From contig NZ_SIZW01000043.1 in assembly GCF_009866805.1 (NCBI RefSeq), positions 186,001-250,000 of the forward strand: a DNA stretch of 64,000 nucleotides. The letters run 5' to 3'. This document shows, in pieces, positions 1-7,547 of this stretch. The notes below the pieces were generated by a model. It worked only from the letters and a program-made list of their open reading frames with translations. It was not told the DNA's origin and searched no databases. The position numbers and the translations under genes were made by a program. Within the stretch, counting starts at the first letter, position 1. Each line of letters opens with the position of its first letter. This DNA comes from Schauerella aestuarii (GTDB lineage: Bacteria > Pseudomonadota > Gammaproteobacteria > Burkholderiales > Burkholderiaceae_B).

Positions 1-355
1 CGGGCCGCACGATGATCACGCGCCGATCCAGCGGATGGCGCGCACGCGTCACGTAGCCGGCCACTTCCAGACGATTGATGATCGCGGTCATGCCGCCGGC
101 GCTCACGCCGAGCATGTTCGTCAGTTGGCCGGTAGACAGTTCATCGATCGTCATGATGAAGTCCAGGGCCTTGACGTCCGACAGCGCCATGTCGAGTTTT
201 GAGGCCAGGATGCTTTGGCTGACCGACGTGTACAACGCAAACTGCTGACCGAGCATGTCGGCGATATCGTTCACCAACGATTGGCGGCTGGCGGGTGCTG
301 CAGCGGCCGGAGCCGTCTGGGCGGAATAGGGGCTGCGGAAGCGGGACGGGATCAT
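1..355 (-). CDS. MarR-type transcriptional regulator, C-terminus cut off by the window edge
   Basis: The gene runs off the left edge; 118 codons are visible. After a poorly conserved Ala/Pro-rich start of about 30 residues there is a helical dimerisation stretch. A winged helix-turn-helix follows, with the readable core LSTGQLTNMLGVSAGGM, then the wing residues ARHPLDRR. The D-x-R wing motif is typical of MarR proteins, which are small dimeric regulators that release DNA on binding a ligand. The start at 355 is chosen because GAGAG lies about 5 bases upstream. It is the last of three minus-strand genes in a row, behind the collagen-like lipoprotein, but 83 bases separate them and co-transcription is not shown. 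The target is unknown. Confidence 0.85.
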   Translation of the reverse strand, partial: MIPSRFRSPYSAQTAPAAAAPASRQSLVNDIADMLGQQFALYTSVSQSILASKLDMALSDVKALDFIMTIDELSTGQLTNMLGVSAGGMTAIINRLEVAGYVTRARHPLDRRVIIVRP

Positions 356-438
356 GTGGCTCTCGATGAAATTGCTGCGTGAACGTAAGAATGAGAAAGA
401 CGAGAAAGGCGGCATGCCGCCTTTCTCGTCAGGACCGC

Positions 439-2016
439 TTAGCGGCGGCCGCCCAAGGCGCCACCCAGGCCACCCAACAGACCGCCGACCAGGCCGCCGT
501 TGTTGGTTGCCGTGCCGGTGCCCGTGCTGGCCGAACCGCCTGCCGCGCCGCCTGCACCCACCGTGGCACCTGCCGACACGCCGGCAACCGTCGCCGTCAC
601 CGAGGTGACGAGACCGCCCACCAGGCCACCGGAGACTTGGGTGCCACCGCCGTTGGTTGCGCCGCCTGCGGTCGAGCCGACCGTGGCGACGACCGGGGCC
701 ACCACACCGCTGACCAGGCCACCGACCAAACCGCCCACCGGTGCCACCACACCGTTCACCACACCGCCGACTGCGCCTACCGTGGGGGCAACCACACCCG
801 AGACGAGACCACCGACGCCTTGGCCCACTGCGCCAGTTGCCGTGGAAGCGATTGCCGCGACCGGAGCGAGCAGGCCGCCCGTTACGCCACCCGTGCCGCC
901 GGTCAAACCGCCGGTAACGCCGCCCACCGTGCCGAGTACCGGAGCCAGCAAGCCGCCGCCAACACCCGACGCGCCACCGGTGACACCGGCAACCAGACCC
1001 GTGACCGGAGCGAGCAGGCCACCGTTATTGAGTGCACCCGTTGCCGTACCGGTCACGCTTCCGACCACACCTGCCACGGTCGGGACGACCGTGCTGGTGA
1101 CGCCGGAAACCAGACCCGCGACCGGCGCCAGCAGATTGGCCGTGCTGCCGCCCGTGACGCCACCGAGTGCGCCGGTGACCGGTGCGAGCAGGCCGTTCTG
1201 GCCGGCCAAGCCCGCGGTGAGTGCGGCCACGCCGCCGGTGACGTTGTCCAATACCGAGGTCAACGGTTGCGGGTTGTTCGGGTTGGCGTTCAGCAAACCG
1301 CCGGCCGCGGCCACGCCGTTGCCCACGCCTTGCAGCAGACCACCGACGCCGGCGTTCAGGCCACCCGGCAGTGCGGTGCCGGCGGTTTGATCGCCCACGT
1401 TGCGCACCACGCCACCGACTTGCGTCAACAGGTTGTCGACCGGTTGGCCCAGGCCCGTTGCGCCGCCGACGGTTTGCGTCACGCCGGTAACGGCGGTGCC
1501 GATCGGGGCGACGACCGTATCGAGGTTGCTGCCGACGCCGGTGAGCAAACCTTGGCTGTTCAAAGGCAGCACGTTGTCGACAGCTTTGCCGACGGTACCC
1601 AGCGGCGTTTCGAGCAGCGAGCTCGGGGTGCCGGGGGTGCCGGGATTTCCGGGATTGCCAGGGTTACCGGGATTGCCGGGGTTGCCCGGGGTGCCGGGGT
1701 TTCCAGGCGTGCCGGGATTGCCGGGCGTTCCCGGATTGCCTGGGGTACCGGGGTTACCCGGGGTACCGGGATTGCCGCCGCCGTTGTCGCCGCCGCCACC
1801 GCCACCCGAACCGTCACCGCCACCGGCGCCGCCGCCCGAACCGCCGCCGCTATCGCCGCCGCCGGGAATGCTGCCGCCGTCGCCCGGCATGCCGGGTGTC
1901 GCGGTGTTCTTGTGATGGTTGGTGCTGCCGCATGCACTGAGGCCAGCCGTGAGGGCCACGGCCAACAGGGTGGATACAAAAACTTGCTTGGAACGCGAGG
2001 TGATCGGGGAATTCAT
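439..2016 (-). CDS. Collagen-like glycine-rich lipoprotein
   Basis: The product is 525 residues. A lipoprotein signal ends in the lipobox LSAC with Cys29, so it should be lipidated and exported. Residues about 41-80 are almost pure Gly/Ser/Asp. Residues 81-131 are a collagen-like Gly-X-Y tract made mainly of GNPGTP units. The remaining 390 residues are Gly/Val/Leu/Thr-rich with a loose repeat around the core LLAPV followed by GLVSGVT-like spacers, about eight copies. ATG at 2016 is chosen over longer reading because it has AGGAG about 9 bases upstream and begins a proper signal peptide. It lies downstream of the tpsB-like gene on the same strand, across a 501-base gap. Bacterial collagen-like proteins are usually surface structural proteins or adhesins; that role is inference here. 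Confidence 0.8.
   Translation of the reverse strand: MNSPITSRSKQVFVSTLLAVALTAGLSACGSTNHHKNTATPGMPGDGGSIPGGGDSGGGSGGGAGGGDGSGGGGGGDNGGGNPGTPGNPGTPGNPGTPGNPGTPGNPGTPGNPGNPGNPGNPGNPGTPGTPSSLLETPLGTVGKAVDNVLPLNSQGLLTGVGSNLDTVVAPIGTAVTGVTQTVGGATGLGQPVDNLLTQVGGVVRNVGDQTAGTALPGGLNAGVGGLLQGVGNGVAAAGGLLNANPNNPQPLTSVLDNVTGGVAALTAGLAGQNGLLAPVTGALGGVTGGSTANLLAPVAGLVSGVTSTVVPTVAGVVGSVTGTATGALNNGGLLAPVTGLVAGVTGGASGVGGGLLAPVLGTVGGVTGGLTGGTGGVTGGLLAPVAAIASTATGAVGQGVGGLVSGVVAPTVGAVGGVVNGVVAPVGGLVGGLVSGVVAPVVATVGSTAGGATNGGGTQVSGGLVGGLVTSVTATVAGVSAGATVGAGGAAGGSASTGTGTATNNGGLVGGLLGGLGGALGGRR
1626..1775 (-). repeat. Tandem 9/18-base repeats encoding the collagen-like tract
   Basis: Units of 9 or 18 bases encode alternating GNP and GTP triplets. 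Every unit length is a multiple of three, so gain or loss of a unit changes protein length without shifting the frame. The repeats also make the opposite strand read as Gly-x-Pro, which produces a spurious collagen-like reading frame there. Confidence 0.85.
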
Positions 2017-2280
2017 GGCAAAGCTCCTGAGGGTCTGTATGGCGGGCAGCTGGCCCGATAACCCTTTAATGCGAAACCCATGCCAACTTTTGAATCGTCG
2101 CAAATCTAACGGCGAAAATTCCCTCGAGAAAAATAAAAACCTATTTGAATCAACGACATATGAATTTAGGCGGCGACGCTCATCGGCGCGCAGTAGTCGC
2201 ATATTCGGCAAAATCGGATCATTGCGACAGTTACATATGTTGGGGTGTTTCGGAACATCGCCCGGAACGTTACGGCGTCA

Positions 2281-2316
2281 CGTAACGTGCGGCGTAACGT
2301 GCGGCGTAACGACGCG
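2281..2316. repeat. 12-base direct repeats CGTAACGTGCGG
   Basis: CGTAACGTGCGG occurs at 2281-2292 and exactly again at 2293-2304, followed by a diverged third copy at 2305-2316. The first copy also pairs with GTTACG at 2269-2274 as an inverted repeat with a 6-base spacer. Spaced half-sites of this kind look like a regulator binding array, but no factor can be assigned. Confidence 0.55.
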
Positions 2317-2442
2317 CGTGCGATGCCGGGCGAACACGTTTGCTCGCCAGGATGTGTCAATCATTTGGGATCCGATGCACGGCGTGCGCAACCGACATAG
2401 GCGACGAAACGCCAGATGACAGCCGCAGCCCGATGTGGGTCG

Positions 2443-2471
2443 ACGCCCGCGTTCGTTGGCGCGGCGGGCGT
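2443..2471. terminator. Possible stem-loop downstream of the tpsB-like gene
   Basis: ACGCCCGC at 2443-2450 and GCGGGCGT at 2464-2471 form a perfect 8-base stem with a 13-base loop. It lies 47 bases past the tpsB-like stop codon on the minus strand. There is no T-run after it, so a rho-independent terminator is not well supported; it may only stabilise the mRNA end. Confidence 0.3.
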
Positions 2472-2517
2472 GCCGTCTGGGTCGTCGTCGTCGCCGACGA
2501 TCGACAGCGGAGGCGCC

Positions 2518-4242
2518 TTAGCGCGCGCCGTAGAAGAGGGTGTAGTTGGCGTTGAAGCGCAAGTCGCGATCGCCGTTGGTGGGTACGGCCCCAGTGGGTT
2601 TCGCAACGTTGAAATCGAGCAGGTAGTACTTGTCGTCGGTGAATCGAATACCGAGCGCAGCTGAAGACAAGTTTCGATTTCGCAAGGTCGACAATGCGGC
2701 GCTGTTGTACCAGGACTTCGCATAATCCACGAGCGCGTAAGGCTGCACGCTCGACACGTAAGACCAGCCGGTGGCAAAGCGCCGATTCAATTCGGCCGAC
2801 AGGCCAAAGCCCTTGTCGCCACTTTTTTCGCCTTGGGGATAGCCCATGCCGTAGCGCCAACTGCCGAAGGAGATTTGCTCGGAGCTGGGCAGGGTGTTAT
2901 CGCTGAATTGACCTGTGCCGGCCAGCACCACGCCGAACTGTGCGGGCAAGGTGAAGGTCTGCCGCAGATCCAGATTGGCGCGCGTGAAATCGAGATCGAC
3001 GTCCGGGATGGCGCTATAGCCGTAGTTGCTTTCGATCGTCTTGCGGGCGCCCAATCCGTCCACGCCTCGCGACACACCGAACTTTATTTCTGACGAGCGT
3101 GTGTCGCTCACCTGGAAATAGCGCATCTCGACGGTGGCGGCACGTACACGCGTGTCTTGCTCGAGCGTGCGATCACCGCCGCGTTGCGTATAGAGATCGC
3201 TCGAGTCGACGGCGTACACGCCGAATGTGCCGGTCAGCGACTGGCGATTGTTCAACAGAAACGGATGACTGACGCCGAGTCCGATGCGGTTGTTGCGCAC
3301 GCGCCGATCGAAACCGAGCGCCTGCACAGCCTCATCGCTGGGCTCGGCACGATAGTGATAGCCGTCGAGCTTGATGGCCGTACCTTGATTGCCGATCGGC
3401 ACCGTGACTTCGCCCTGCACATATCGGACGTCGTCGCTGGCCAGCGGCACGCTGCTCGTCAGCCGTACCTGTTCGCCCAGTGGCGTCAGGCTGTTGGCGG
3501 CAACGGTGGCAAGCGGCTGCATGCCGGTGCCCAGGTCGGCCACGCCACCGGTGGCCGTGAACGCCTGGCGTTCCGCCTTGATCGCCAACGTGCTTGCGCC
3601 ATCGGAGCGGCGCGGCAGGTCGAGCGCGGGGGTGATCGTCACGCCCGGCACGGTACGCATCAGGTTGAGCGTGCGTTCGAGTGTGGCTTGCGTCAATGGC
3701 TTCTCGGCGAGCAGGGGTTCCGCCAGCGCATTCAGGCGGGCTGCTGCGCGTCCGATGTCGCCGTCGATCTGAACATCGCCGACGTGGCCCTCGATGACCG
3801 ACACCACAACCAGACCATTCTCGAAGTTCTGATTTTGCAGCAGGGCAAACGAGAGGGGATAACCCTGCGCGCGATACAGCGCCGTGATCTTGTCCACCTC
3901 GACGATGAGCTCACCCAACGTGACGGTGCGATTGGCAAGCGGCGTGAGGATGGCGGTGACGGCATTGAAATCAATGCTGCGCACGCCCGTCACGTCGAAG
4001 TTGCGGGGAATGATTTGCTGCGCCAGCCGCGCCTGCATGGCTTGCTGTTGCGGCGTGGGCGCCTGGACTGCCGGCGCCGGAGCAGGGGTTTGGTCGGGCG
4101 GCGATTCGATGCGCGGTACGGAATCGACCGGATTGCCGCGCAATGGCGACGCCGCTTGGGCACACAACGGCGTTATGACAACGGTCAACCCAAGTGCGGC
4201 GCGCGTCAGCAGACCAGCGGAAAACGACAAACGGAGGCTCAT
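2518..4242 (-). CDS. ShlB/FhaC/HecB-type (TpsB) outer-membrane secretion transporter
   Basis: The product is 574 residues. A signal peptide ends near LCAQA, followed by a Pro/Gln-rich linker and a long helix (about residues 31-75), a POTRA region (about 80-165, including IIPRNFDVTGVRSIDF and GHVGDVQIDG) and a beta-barrel with alternating aromatic strands. Near the C-terminus SWRYGMGYPQGEKSGD occupies the place of the conserved loop-6 region of this family. TpsB proteins export a cognate two-partner substrate through the outer membrane. No TpsA substrate with a filamentous haemagglutinin-type N-terminus is visible here. The start at 4242 gives a clean signal peptide but has a weak ribosome site; an in-frame extension to 4344 lacks one as well. 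Confidence 0.85.
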   Translation of the reverse strand: MSLRLSFSAGLLTRAALGLTVVITPLCAQAASPLRGNPVDSVPRIESPPDQTPAPAPAVQAPTPQQQAMQARLAQQIIPRNFDVTGVRSIDFNAVTAILTPLANRTVTLGELIVEVDKITALYRAQGYPLSFALLQNQNFENGLVVVSVIEGHVGDVQIDGDIGRAAARLNALAEPLLAEKPLTQATLERTLNLMRTVPGVTITPALDLPRRSDGASTLAIKAERQAFTATGGVADLGTGMQPLATVAANSLTPLGEQVRLTSSVPLASDDVRYVQGEVTVPIGNQGTAIKLDGYHYRAEPSDEAVQALGFDRRVRNNRIGLGVSHPFLLNNRQSLTGTFGVYAVDSSDLYTQRGGDRTLEQDTRVRAATVEMRYFQVSDTRSSEIKFGVSRGVDGLGARKTIESNYGYSAIPDVDLDFTRANLDLRQTFTLPAQFGVVLAGTGQFSDNTLPSSEQISFGSWRYGMGYPQGEKSGDKGFGLSAELNRRFATGWSYVSSVQPYALVDYAKSWYNSAALSTLRNRNLSSAALGIRFTDDKYYLLDFNVAKPTGAVPTNGDRDLRFNANYTLFYGAR

Positions 4243-4447
4243 GCAAAACAACCCATCGCTGGAGGCAAGGCGCGGCGCGCGGGCATCCGAGTTCAAAGAA
4301 ATACGGCGGCAAGCTGCCCCGCTCAAACGACATACTGCCAGCAAATGTTAGCTGCGACAATTAGTTTCAGCGCCGACTTCTTTATTAATGATGGGCATAC
4401 CTATTAATCGATAATCGGCAATTTTGGAAATGTAAGTTTCGCGAAAG

Positions 4448-4585
4448 ACTCAATCTTTTAGATTGCGTCGGATGCGCTAGCTGAATGAGATGATCGCAGT
4501 TCTGGTATGACTTTAATTCATGTCTATTGGGGGCGATGCGGTCGCCAATTGCTAAGCAGGTGGCTTAGAGTCGCTGCTAAAGCAG
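4448..4585 (+). ncRNA. Candidate structured RNA (series of hairpins)
   Basis: Four successive stems can be drawn by eye: CAATCT/AGATTG at 4451-4465 with a TTT loop, extendable by GAC/GTC; GGCGA/TCGCC at 4532-4545, flanked by ATTG and CAAT; CTAAGC/GCTTAG at 4552-4568 with a 5-base loop; and CTGCT/AGCAG at 4574-4585. No convincing U-tract terminator follows, and AT-rich DNA yields chance hairpins, so this is a candidate only. It could equally be a set of protein-binding palindromes controlling the MHYT gene. Confidence 0.25.
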
Positions 4586-4771
4586 GTATAAGTAATTGAT
4601 AAATTTGGAAGTTGCGCGGCGCATCGATGTTGCGATCCCACCACTTCCATGACAAAAAGAAGTTACTCGTCCATGCCTATAGGGAAAATCCTAATGTAAC
4701 TGTCGTAGACTTATCAGACACTGATCAGCAACATGGATTAAGTCCTAAGTATTAGTTGAGCGATAAAAGAT

Positions 4772-4806
4772 ATTTGGAAAATTAGGAAGTTGCCCGATTT
4801 CCAAAT
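4772..4806. promoter_or_regulatory. 9-base inverted repeat ATTTGGAAA / TTTCCAAAT
   Basis: Perfect 9-base arms lie at 4772-4780 and 4798-4806 with a 17-base spacer, about 80 bases upstream of the MHYT start. Two related TTTGGAA strings occur further upstream. The dyad resembles an operator for a dimeric regulator; the factor is unknown. Confidence 0.4.
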
Positions 4807-4883
4807 GTGAAGACTTAGTAACTCTGCCGCAGGTTTTGCTGAGTTCTTATTAACGATAAATCGCACTTGTACTCGAGGTGATG

Positions 4884-5708
4884 ATGGTGGAAGGAACGGT
4901 GGTTCCCCTTGCATTCGACGCCGGCCTGGTCGCGCTGTCGTATGTCATTGCGGCACTAGGTGCGTACGTCGCGCTGCTCGCGGCGACGCACATCCGCCAC
5001 GAAGATGGCATCGGTGTTCGCGTGAGCTATGTCGCGATTGCGGCGTTTTCGCTTGGCGGCATTGCGATCTGGAGCATGCACTTCATCGGCATGCAGGCCC
5101 AGAAGATGCCGTTTGTCGTGGGCTATGGCATTGGCTACACGGTACTGAGTTTGATTGTGGCGGTGGGTTTCAGCGGTGCAGCGCTTTGGTATGTGGGACG
5201 TGCCCGGTTCAGCGGTATTCGTTGCCTGATCGGGGGAGCGCTTGCCGGGGTGGGTGTCGCGGCGATGCATTACATCGGTATGGCGGCGATGCGTATGCCG
5301 GCCGATCTCGACTGGCATCCCCTTTTGATCGTGGTTTCGGTATTGATTGCCGTGGTGGCCGCTGCCGCCGCGTTGTGGTTGGCGTTTCATGTGCAGTCGA
5401 TTTTGCAGCGCGGCTTGGCTGCCCTGGTGATGGCCGGCGCTGTATGCGGCATGCATTACACCGGTGCCGCGGCCGCGATGGTGATCTGTACGGCGCCGCG
5501 GCCAAACGGGGCGTGGGATTTGAGCGGTTTGTCGCTGCCCTATATGACGTTCCTGGTTTCGGCGGTGGTATTGATTGCGATGCGCTGGCAGTTGCAGCGC
5601 TCCTCGAAGGATTTTCGTGCGCATCTCGCCGCTCGCGTCGATGCGTTGATCGATACGGCGGCCATTCCGCCGGCAGCAGATCTGATCGCAGAGCGCAAGA
5701 ACGCGTGA
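4884..5708 (+). CDS. Stand-alone MHYT-domain integral membrane sensor
   Basis: The product is 274 residues with about seven hydrophobic segments. The three diagnostic motifs are present: MHFIGM near residue 65, MHYIGM near 128 and MHYTGA near 190. MHYT domains sit in the inner membrane and are thought to sense a diatomic gas or redox signal through copper bound by the conserved Met and His. Usually they are fused to GGDEF, EAL or kinase output domains; this protein ends about 45 residues after the last membrane segment with no output domain. ATG 4884 is preferred over GTG 4878 and ATG 4881 because GAGG ends six bases upstream. It lies 125 bases before the pilin gene on the same strand. Confidence 0.85.
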   Translation: MVEGTVVPLAFDAGLVALSYVIAALGAYVALLAATHIRHEDGIGVRVSYVAIAAFSLGGIAIWSMHFIGMQAQKMPFVVGYGIGYTVLSLIVAVGFSGAALWYVGRARFSGIRCLIGGALAGVGVAAMHYIGMAAMRMPADLDWHPLLIVVSVLIAVVAAAAALWLAFHVQSILQRGLAALVMAGAVCGMHYTGAAAAMVICTAPRPNGAWDLSGLSLPYMTFLVSAVVLIAMRWQLQRSSKDFRAHLAARVDALIDTAAIPPAADLIAERKNA

Positions 5709-5760
5709 TGCGACAGGGGGTGTGGAGACGGTATTCATCGCCGCCGCCGCACATATGAGT

Positions 5761-5776
5761 GCCGTCATCCGACGGC
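5761..5776. other. Small stem-loop upstream of flp
   Basis: GCCGTC and GACGGC form a 6-base stem with a 4-base loop in the leader between the MHYT gene and the pilin gene. There is no T-run. It might attenuate or protect the flp message. Confidence 0.3.
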
Positions 5777-5833
5777 GATTATGAGCACAGGCGAAATATC
5801 GCTGCTCGTTTACGTGACGCAAAGGAGCGTGAC

Positions 5834-6046
5834 ATGAAGGCGCAATTGTTGAAGTTCTGGAATGAAGAAGACGGTGCCTCGGCCATCGAGTATGGCTTGC
5901 TGGTCGGCGTGTTGGTATTGGGCATCGTAGTGGCGTTGGGAACGTTCTCCGGAACGGTCAATGCATTTTTTAAGACGATTGGCGAAAGAGTGACGAGTTC
6001 GCTGACTAGCGGTTCGACTACTACGCCGCCCGCAACTGGTAATTAA
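5834..6046 (+). CDS. flp: Flp-family type IVb pilin
   Basis: The product is 70 residues. It starts with a short charged leader, then DG-ASAIEYGLLVGVLVLG. Cleavage after Gly leaves Glu at mature position 5, followed by the Tyr typical of Flp pilins and one hydrophobic helix. The C-terminus is Ser/Thr-rich. AAAGGAGCG stands immediately upstream of ATG 5834. This is the structural subunit of the tad pilus, processed by the prepilin peptidase encoded next and assembled by the CpaF/TadBC machine. Confidence 0.93.
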   Translation: MKAQLLKFWNEEDGASAIEYGLLVGVLVLGIVVALGTFSGTVNAFFKTIGERVTSSLTSGSTTTPPATGN

Positions 6047-6112
6047 CGCCGCATCACAAAAACAGCGACTGATATTGCATTACATGCCTAGTCTCTGGCT
6101 GGAAGTTGCAAC

Positions 6113-6637
6113 GTGAGGGTAGGAGATACTCTGTGGGTAATTGGGTGCGCAATATGGCTGCTTGCGATCGTGGTCTACGACCTGCGATGGCGGCGCGTTC
6201 CCAACCCGCTGGTCCTTGTGGCGCTCGCTTGCCAGAGTTTCTGGCTCTTGACCGTTCAGTTTTCCGCATGGGAGCCCTCGATCTGGGGGGCGGTGACCTG
6301 GACGAACGCTCTGGCGGGTTTCGCGCTTGGCGCGGCCTTCGTCGTCTTCTGGCGCTGGCGCTTGTTGGGCGCGGGCGACGTGAAATTCTTGGCGGCGCTC
6401 GGCTTCGTGATGGGCATCGTGGCGATGCCCGACATTCTGATGTGGAGCGCGATTCCATCATTCATCCATGCAATAACCCAATTCTGGGGCAAGCGGCGCG
6501 ACGTGATTCTCAGCCGTGCGCGCGTGCGCCGCGGTATTCCGTACGGGGCCTATTTGGCCATTGCAGGCCTCAGCGTGGGGCTTATGCGGTGGAATTCGCA
6601 CTCGTGTTTGTCGTTTTTTTCGCTGTGTTCTACGTGA
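6113..6637 (+). CDS. cpaA: Prepilin peptidase (CpaA/TadV type, A24 family), abnormal C-terminus
   Basis: This small membrane aspartic protease should cleave the pilin and pseudopilin leaders. Both catalytic aspartates are visible: YDLRWRRVPN near the N-terminus and GAGDVK in the middle. The normal family ending is recognisable at GIPYGAYLAIAGLSVG. Instead of stopping there, the frame runs on for about 19 residues (ending NSHSCLSFFSLCST) that are an out-of-frame reading of the following tadE gene. GTG 6113 has GGAAG upstream. The 3' end therefore overlaps tadE, and the junction looks like a small deletion or an assembly error. Confidence 0.85.
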   Translation: MRVGDTLWVIGCAIWLLAIVVYDLRWRRVPNPLVLVALACQSFWLLTVQFSAWEPSIWGAVTWTNALAGFALGAAFVVFWRWRLLGAGDVKFLAALGFVMGIVAMPDILMWSAIPSFIHAITQFWGKRRDVILSRARVRRGIPYGAYLAIAGLSVGLMRWNSHSCLSFFSLCST

Positions 6638-7068
6638 TTGTGACGTATGGGTTTTTGTTTACCGCACAGCAGTCGCTGAACCTCGCCGCACAAGACGGTG
6701 CGCGTCAGTTGCTGCGCTGGACGAGCGCGACGAATATTCCCGTGTCTCGCGGCCAGGCCGCGATTTCTGTGGCAAACGATAGGGCATCCTGGGTGGCCGC
6801 AATGAGCGGTACAGCGATGCGTGTGGGCGTGTGCTATCGGCAGGGCAACGCCAATGTGGTTGCGGTAGGGCAAGCCACATGCAGCCCGGCTGCGCTGGCG
6901 GAAGATCAAATGGAACTGGTGGTTCAGTACCCCTACGGTGCGCATCCCTTGACGCCGCAACTGCCCTTGATCGGCGGATTGATGATTCCTAAGAGCACCA
7001 TATTGGAATCGCGCGCCGTGACGAGCCTGGGTATCGGCATGCCCGCCACGGTGGCGAAGGGGACGTGA
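6589..7068 (+). CDS. tadE: TadE-family pseudopilin, 5' end disturbed
   Basis: The reading frame contains QRG-AYAVEFALVFVVFFAVF. That is a class III prepilin cleavage site with Glu at mature position 5, followed by one membrane helix, a helical DGARQLLRW region and a Cys-bearing C-terminal domain. TadE is a pseudopilin of the tad pilus. The leader has no ATG, GTG or TTG in frame; the first available codon is GTG 6589, which lies after the cleavage site. The leader codons are superimposed on the end of cpaA in another frame. Expression from 6589 would give a protein without a leader. An upstream CTG at 6484 is possible but unconvincing. The next gene begins one base after the stop. Confidence 0.75.
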   Translation: MEFALVFVVFFAVFYVIVTYGFLFTAQQSLNLAAQDGARQLLRWTSATNIPVSRGQAAISVANDRASWVAAMSGTAMRVGVCYRQGNANVVAVGQATCSPAALAEDQMELVVQYPYGAHPLTPQLPLIGGLMIPKSTILESRAVTSLGIGMPATVAKGT

Positions 7069-7069
7069 G

Positions 7070-7534
7070 ATGGCAAGCACGCGCGCAAGCAAGCAAACGG
7101 GCGCTGCGGCCGTTGAGTTCGCGATGATCGCCGTATTGCTCATCACCATCATCGTCGCTATCGCCGGCTTTGGTTTTCTATTCTGGATGCAGCAGCGGCT
7201 CTCGCAACAGGCGGGCGACGTGGCGCGCACGATGATGCGTTCGCAGTTGATGGGTACGAAATGGTCGGACGCATCTTCATCGGCTTGCGATCAGGCGCGC
7301 GCGAAATTTTCGGGCGATGGCGTACTTGGTTGTGCGGTGAGCACCACATCGTGCGCTTGGGGTGCGGCATCGAGCCTGGCCCCCACGCCGATGTGCGCCA
7401 ATATCAGTTTGTCGTTCAACGCCTACAACTGGGCGCCGATGAGCGGCCTGCGGCTGGTTGGCAATTTCATTCCCGCCTTCAGTAATGCGCAAGCCTGGCA
7501 GTTGTCAGGCCGTGCGCTTGTTCAAGTTCAATAG
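7070..7534 (+). CDS. Second TadE/TadF-like pseudopilin
   Basis: The product is 154 residues. The N-terminus reads SKQTG-AAAVEFAMIAVLL, a class III prepilin site with Glu5, then one hydrophobic helix and a periplasmic domain with four cysteines that could form two disulfides. It starts one base after tadE ends, so it is translationally coupled. Tad loci commonly carry a TadE and a TadF minor pseudopilin; this copy fills the TadF position, though the sequence is TadE-like. Confidence 0.85.
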   Translation: MASTRASKQTGAAAVEFAMIAVLLITIIVAIAGFGFLFWMQQRLSQQAGDVARTMMRSQLMGTKWSDASSSACDQARAKFSGDGVLGCAVSTTSCAWGAASSLAPTPMCANISLSFNAYNWAPMSGLRLVGNFIPAFSNAQAWQLSGRALVQVQ

Positions 7535-7547
7535 GAGCATCGGCAAC

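Larger units (their letters stand above)
2017..2517. other. 501-base gap between the tpsB-like and collagen-like genes
   Basis: No credible gene is seen. The stretch holds the presumed leader of the collagen-like gene, an AT-rich part at about 2100-2165, a block of repeated CGTAACG elements at 2269-2316, and an inverted repeat at 2443-2471 just downstream of the tpsB-like gene. The size and the operator-like repeats suggest that the collagen-like gene has its own promoter here rather than only read-through. Confidence 0.6.
4243..4883. other. AT-rich 641-base gap with several short hairpins
   Basis: This stretch is clearly less GC-rich than its surroundings and holds no credible gene on either strand. 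It separates the minus-strand tpsB-like gene from the plus-strand MHYT gene, so promoters for both should lie here. Readable structure includes the palindrome TTTCGCGAAA (4437-4446), a run of hairpins at 4448-4585, ATCAG/CTGAT at 4713-4725 and an inverted repeat at 4772-4806. The string TTTGGAA appears at about 4424, 4605 and 4774, each preceded by GATA and followed by an AGTT. Confidence 0.6.

Noticed and set aside
1400-1915. Plus-strand reading frame with a collagen-like Gly-x-Pro tract opposite the collagen-like gene
   Set aside because: It is an antisense image of the 9/18-base repeats; it has no signal peptide or ribosome site, and the minus-strand frame has both.
379-2061. 560-codon plus-strand reading frame opposite the collagen-like gene
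   Set aside because: Composition is dominated by Arg, Ala, Thr and His with no domain, typical of an antisense frame in high-GC DNA.
3157-4407. 416-codon plus-strand reading frame opposite the tpsB-like gene
   Set aside because: No domain, no ribosome site and shadow-like composition; the minus strand encodes a complete signal peptide, POTRA region and barrel.
4243-4883. tRNA or other known structured RNA in the AT-rich gap
   Set aside because: No cloverleaf, acceptor stem or known riboswitch core could be drawn; only simple hairpins.
6096-6110. Possible sigma-54 promoter TGGCTGGAAGTTGCA before cpaA
   Set aside because: Spacing between GG and GC is 9 rather than 10 bases, and the transcript would start inside the coding sequence.
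6106-6588. Long upstream extension of the tadE frame back to 6106
   Set aside because: The extension is an out-of-frame reading of cpaA and has no pilus-like sequence before the leader.
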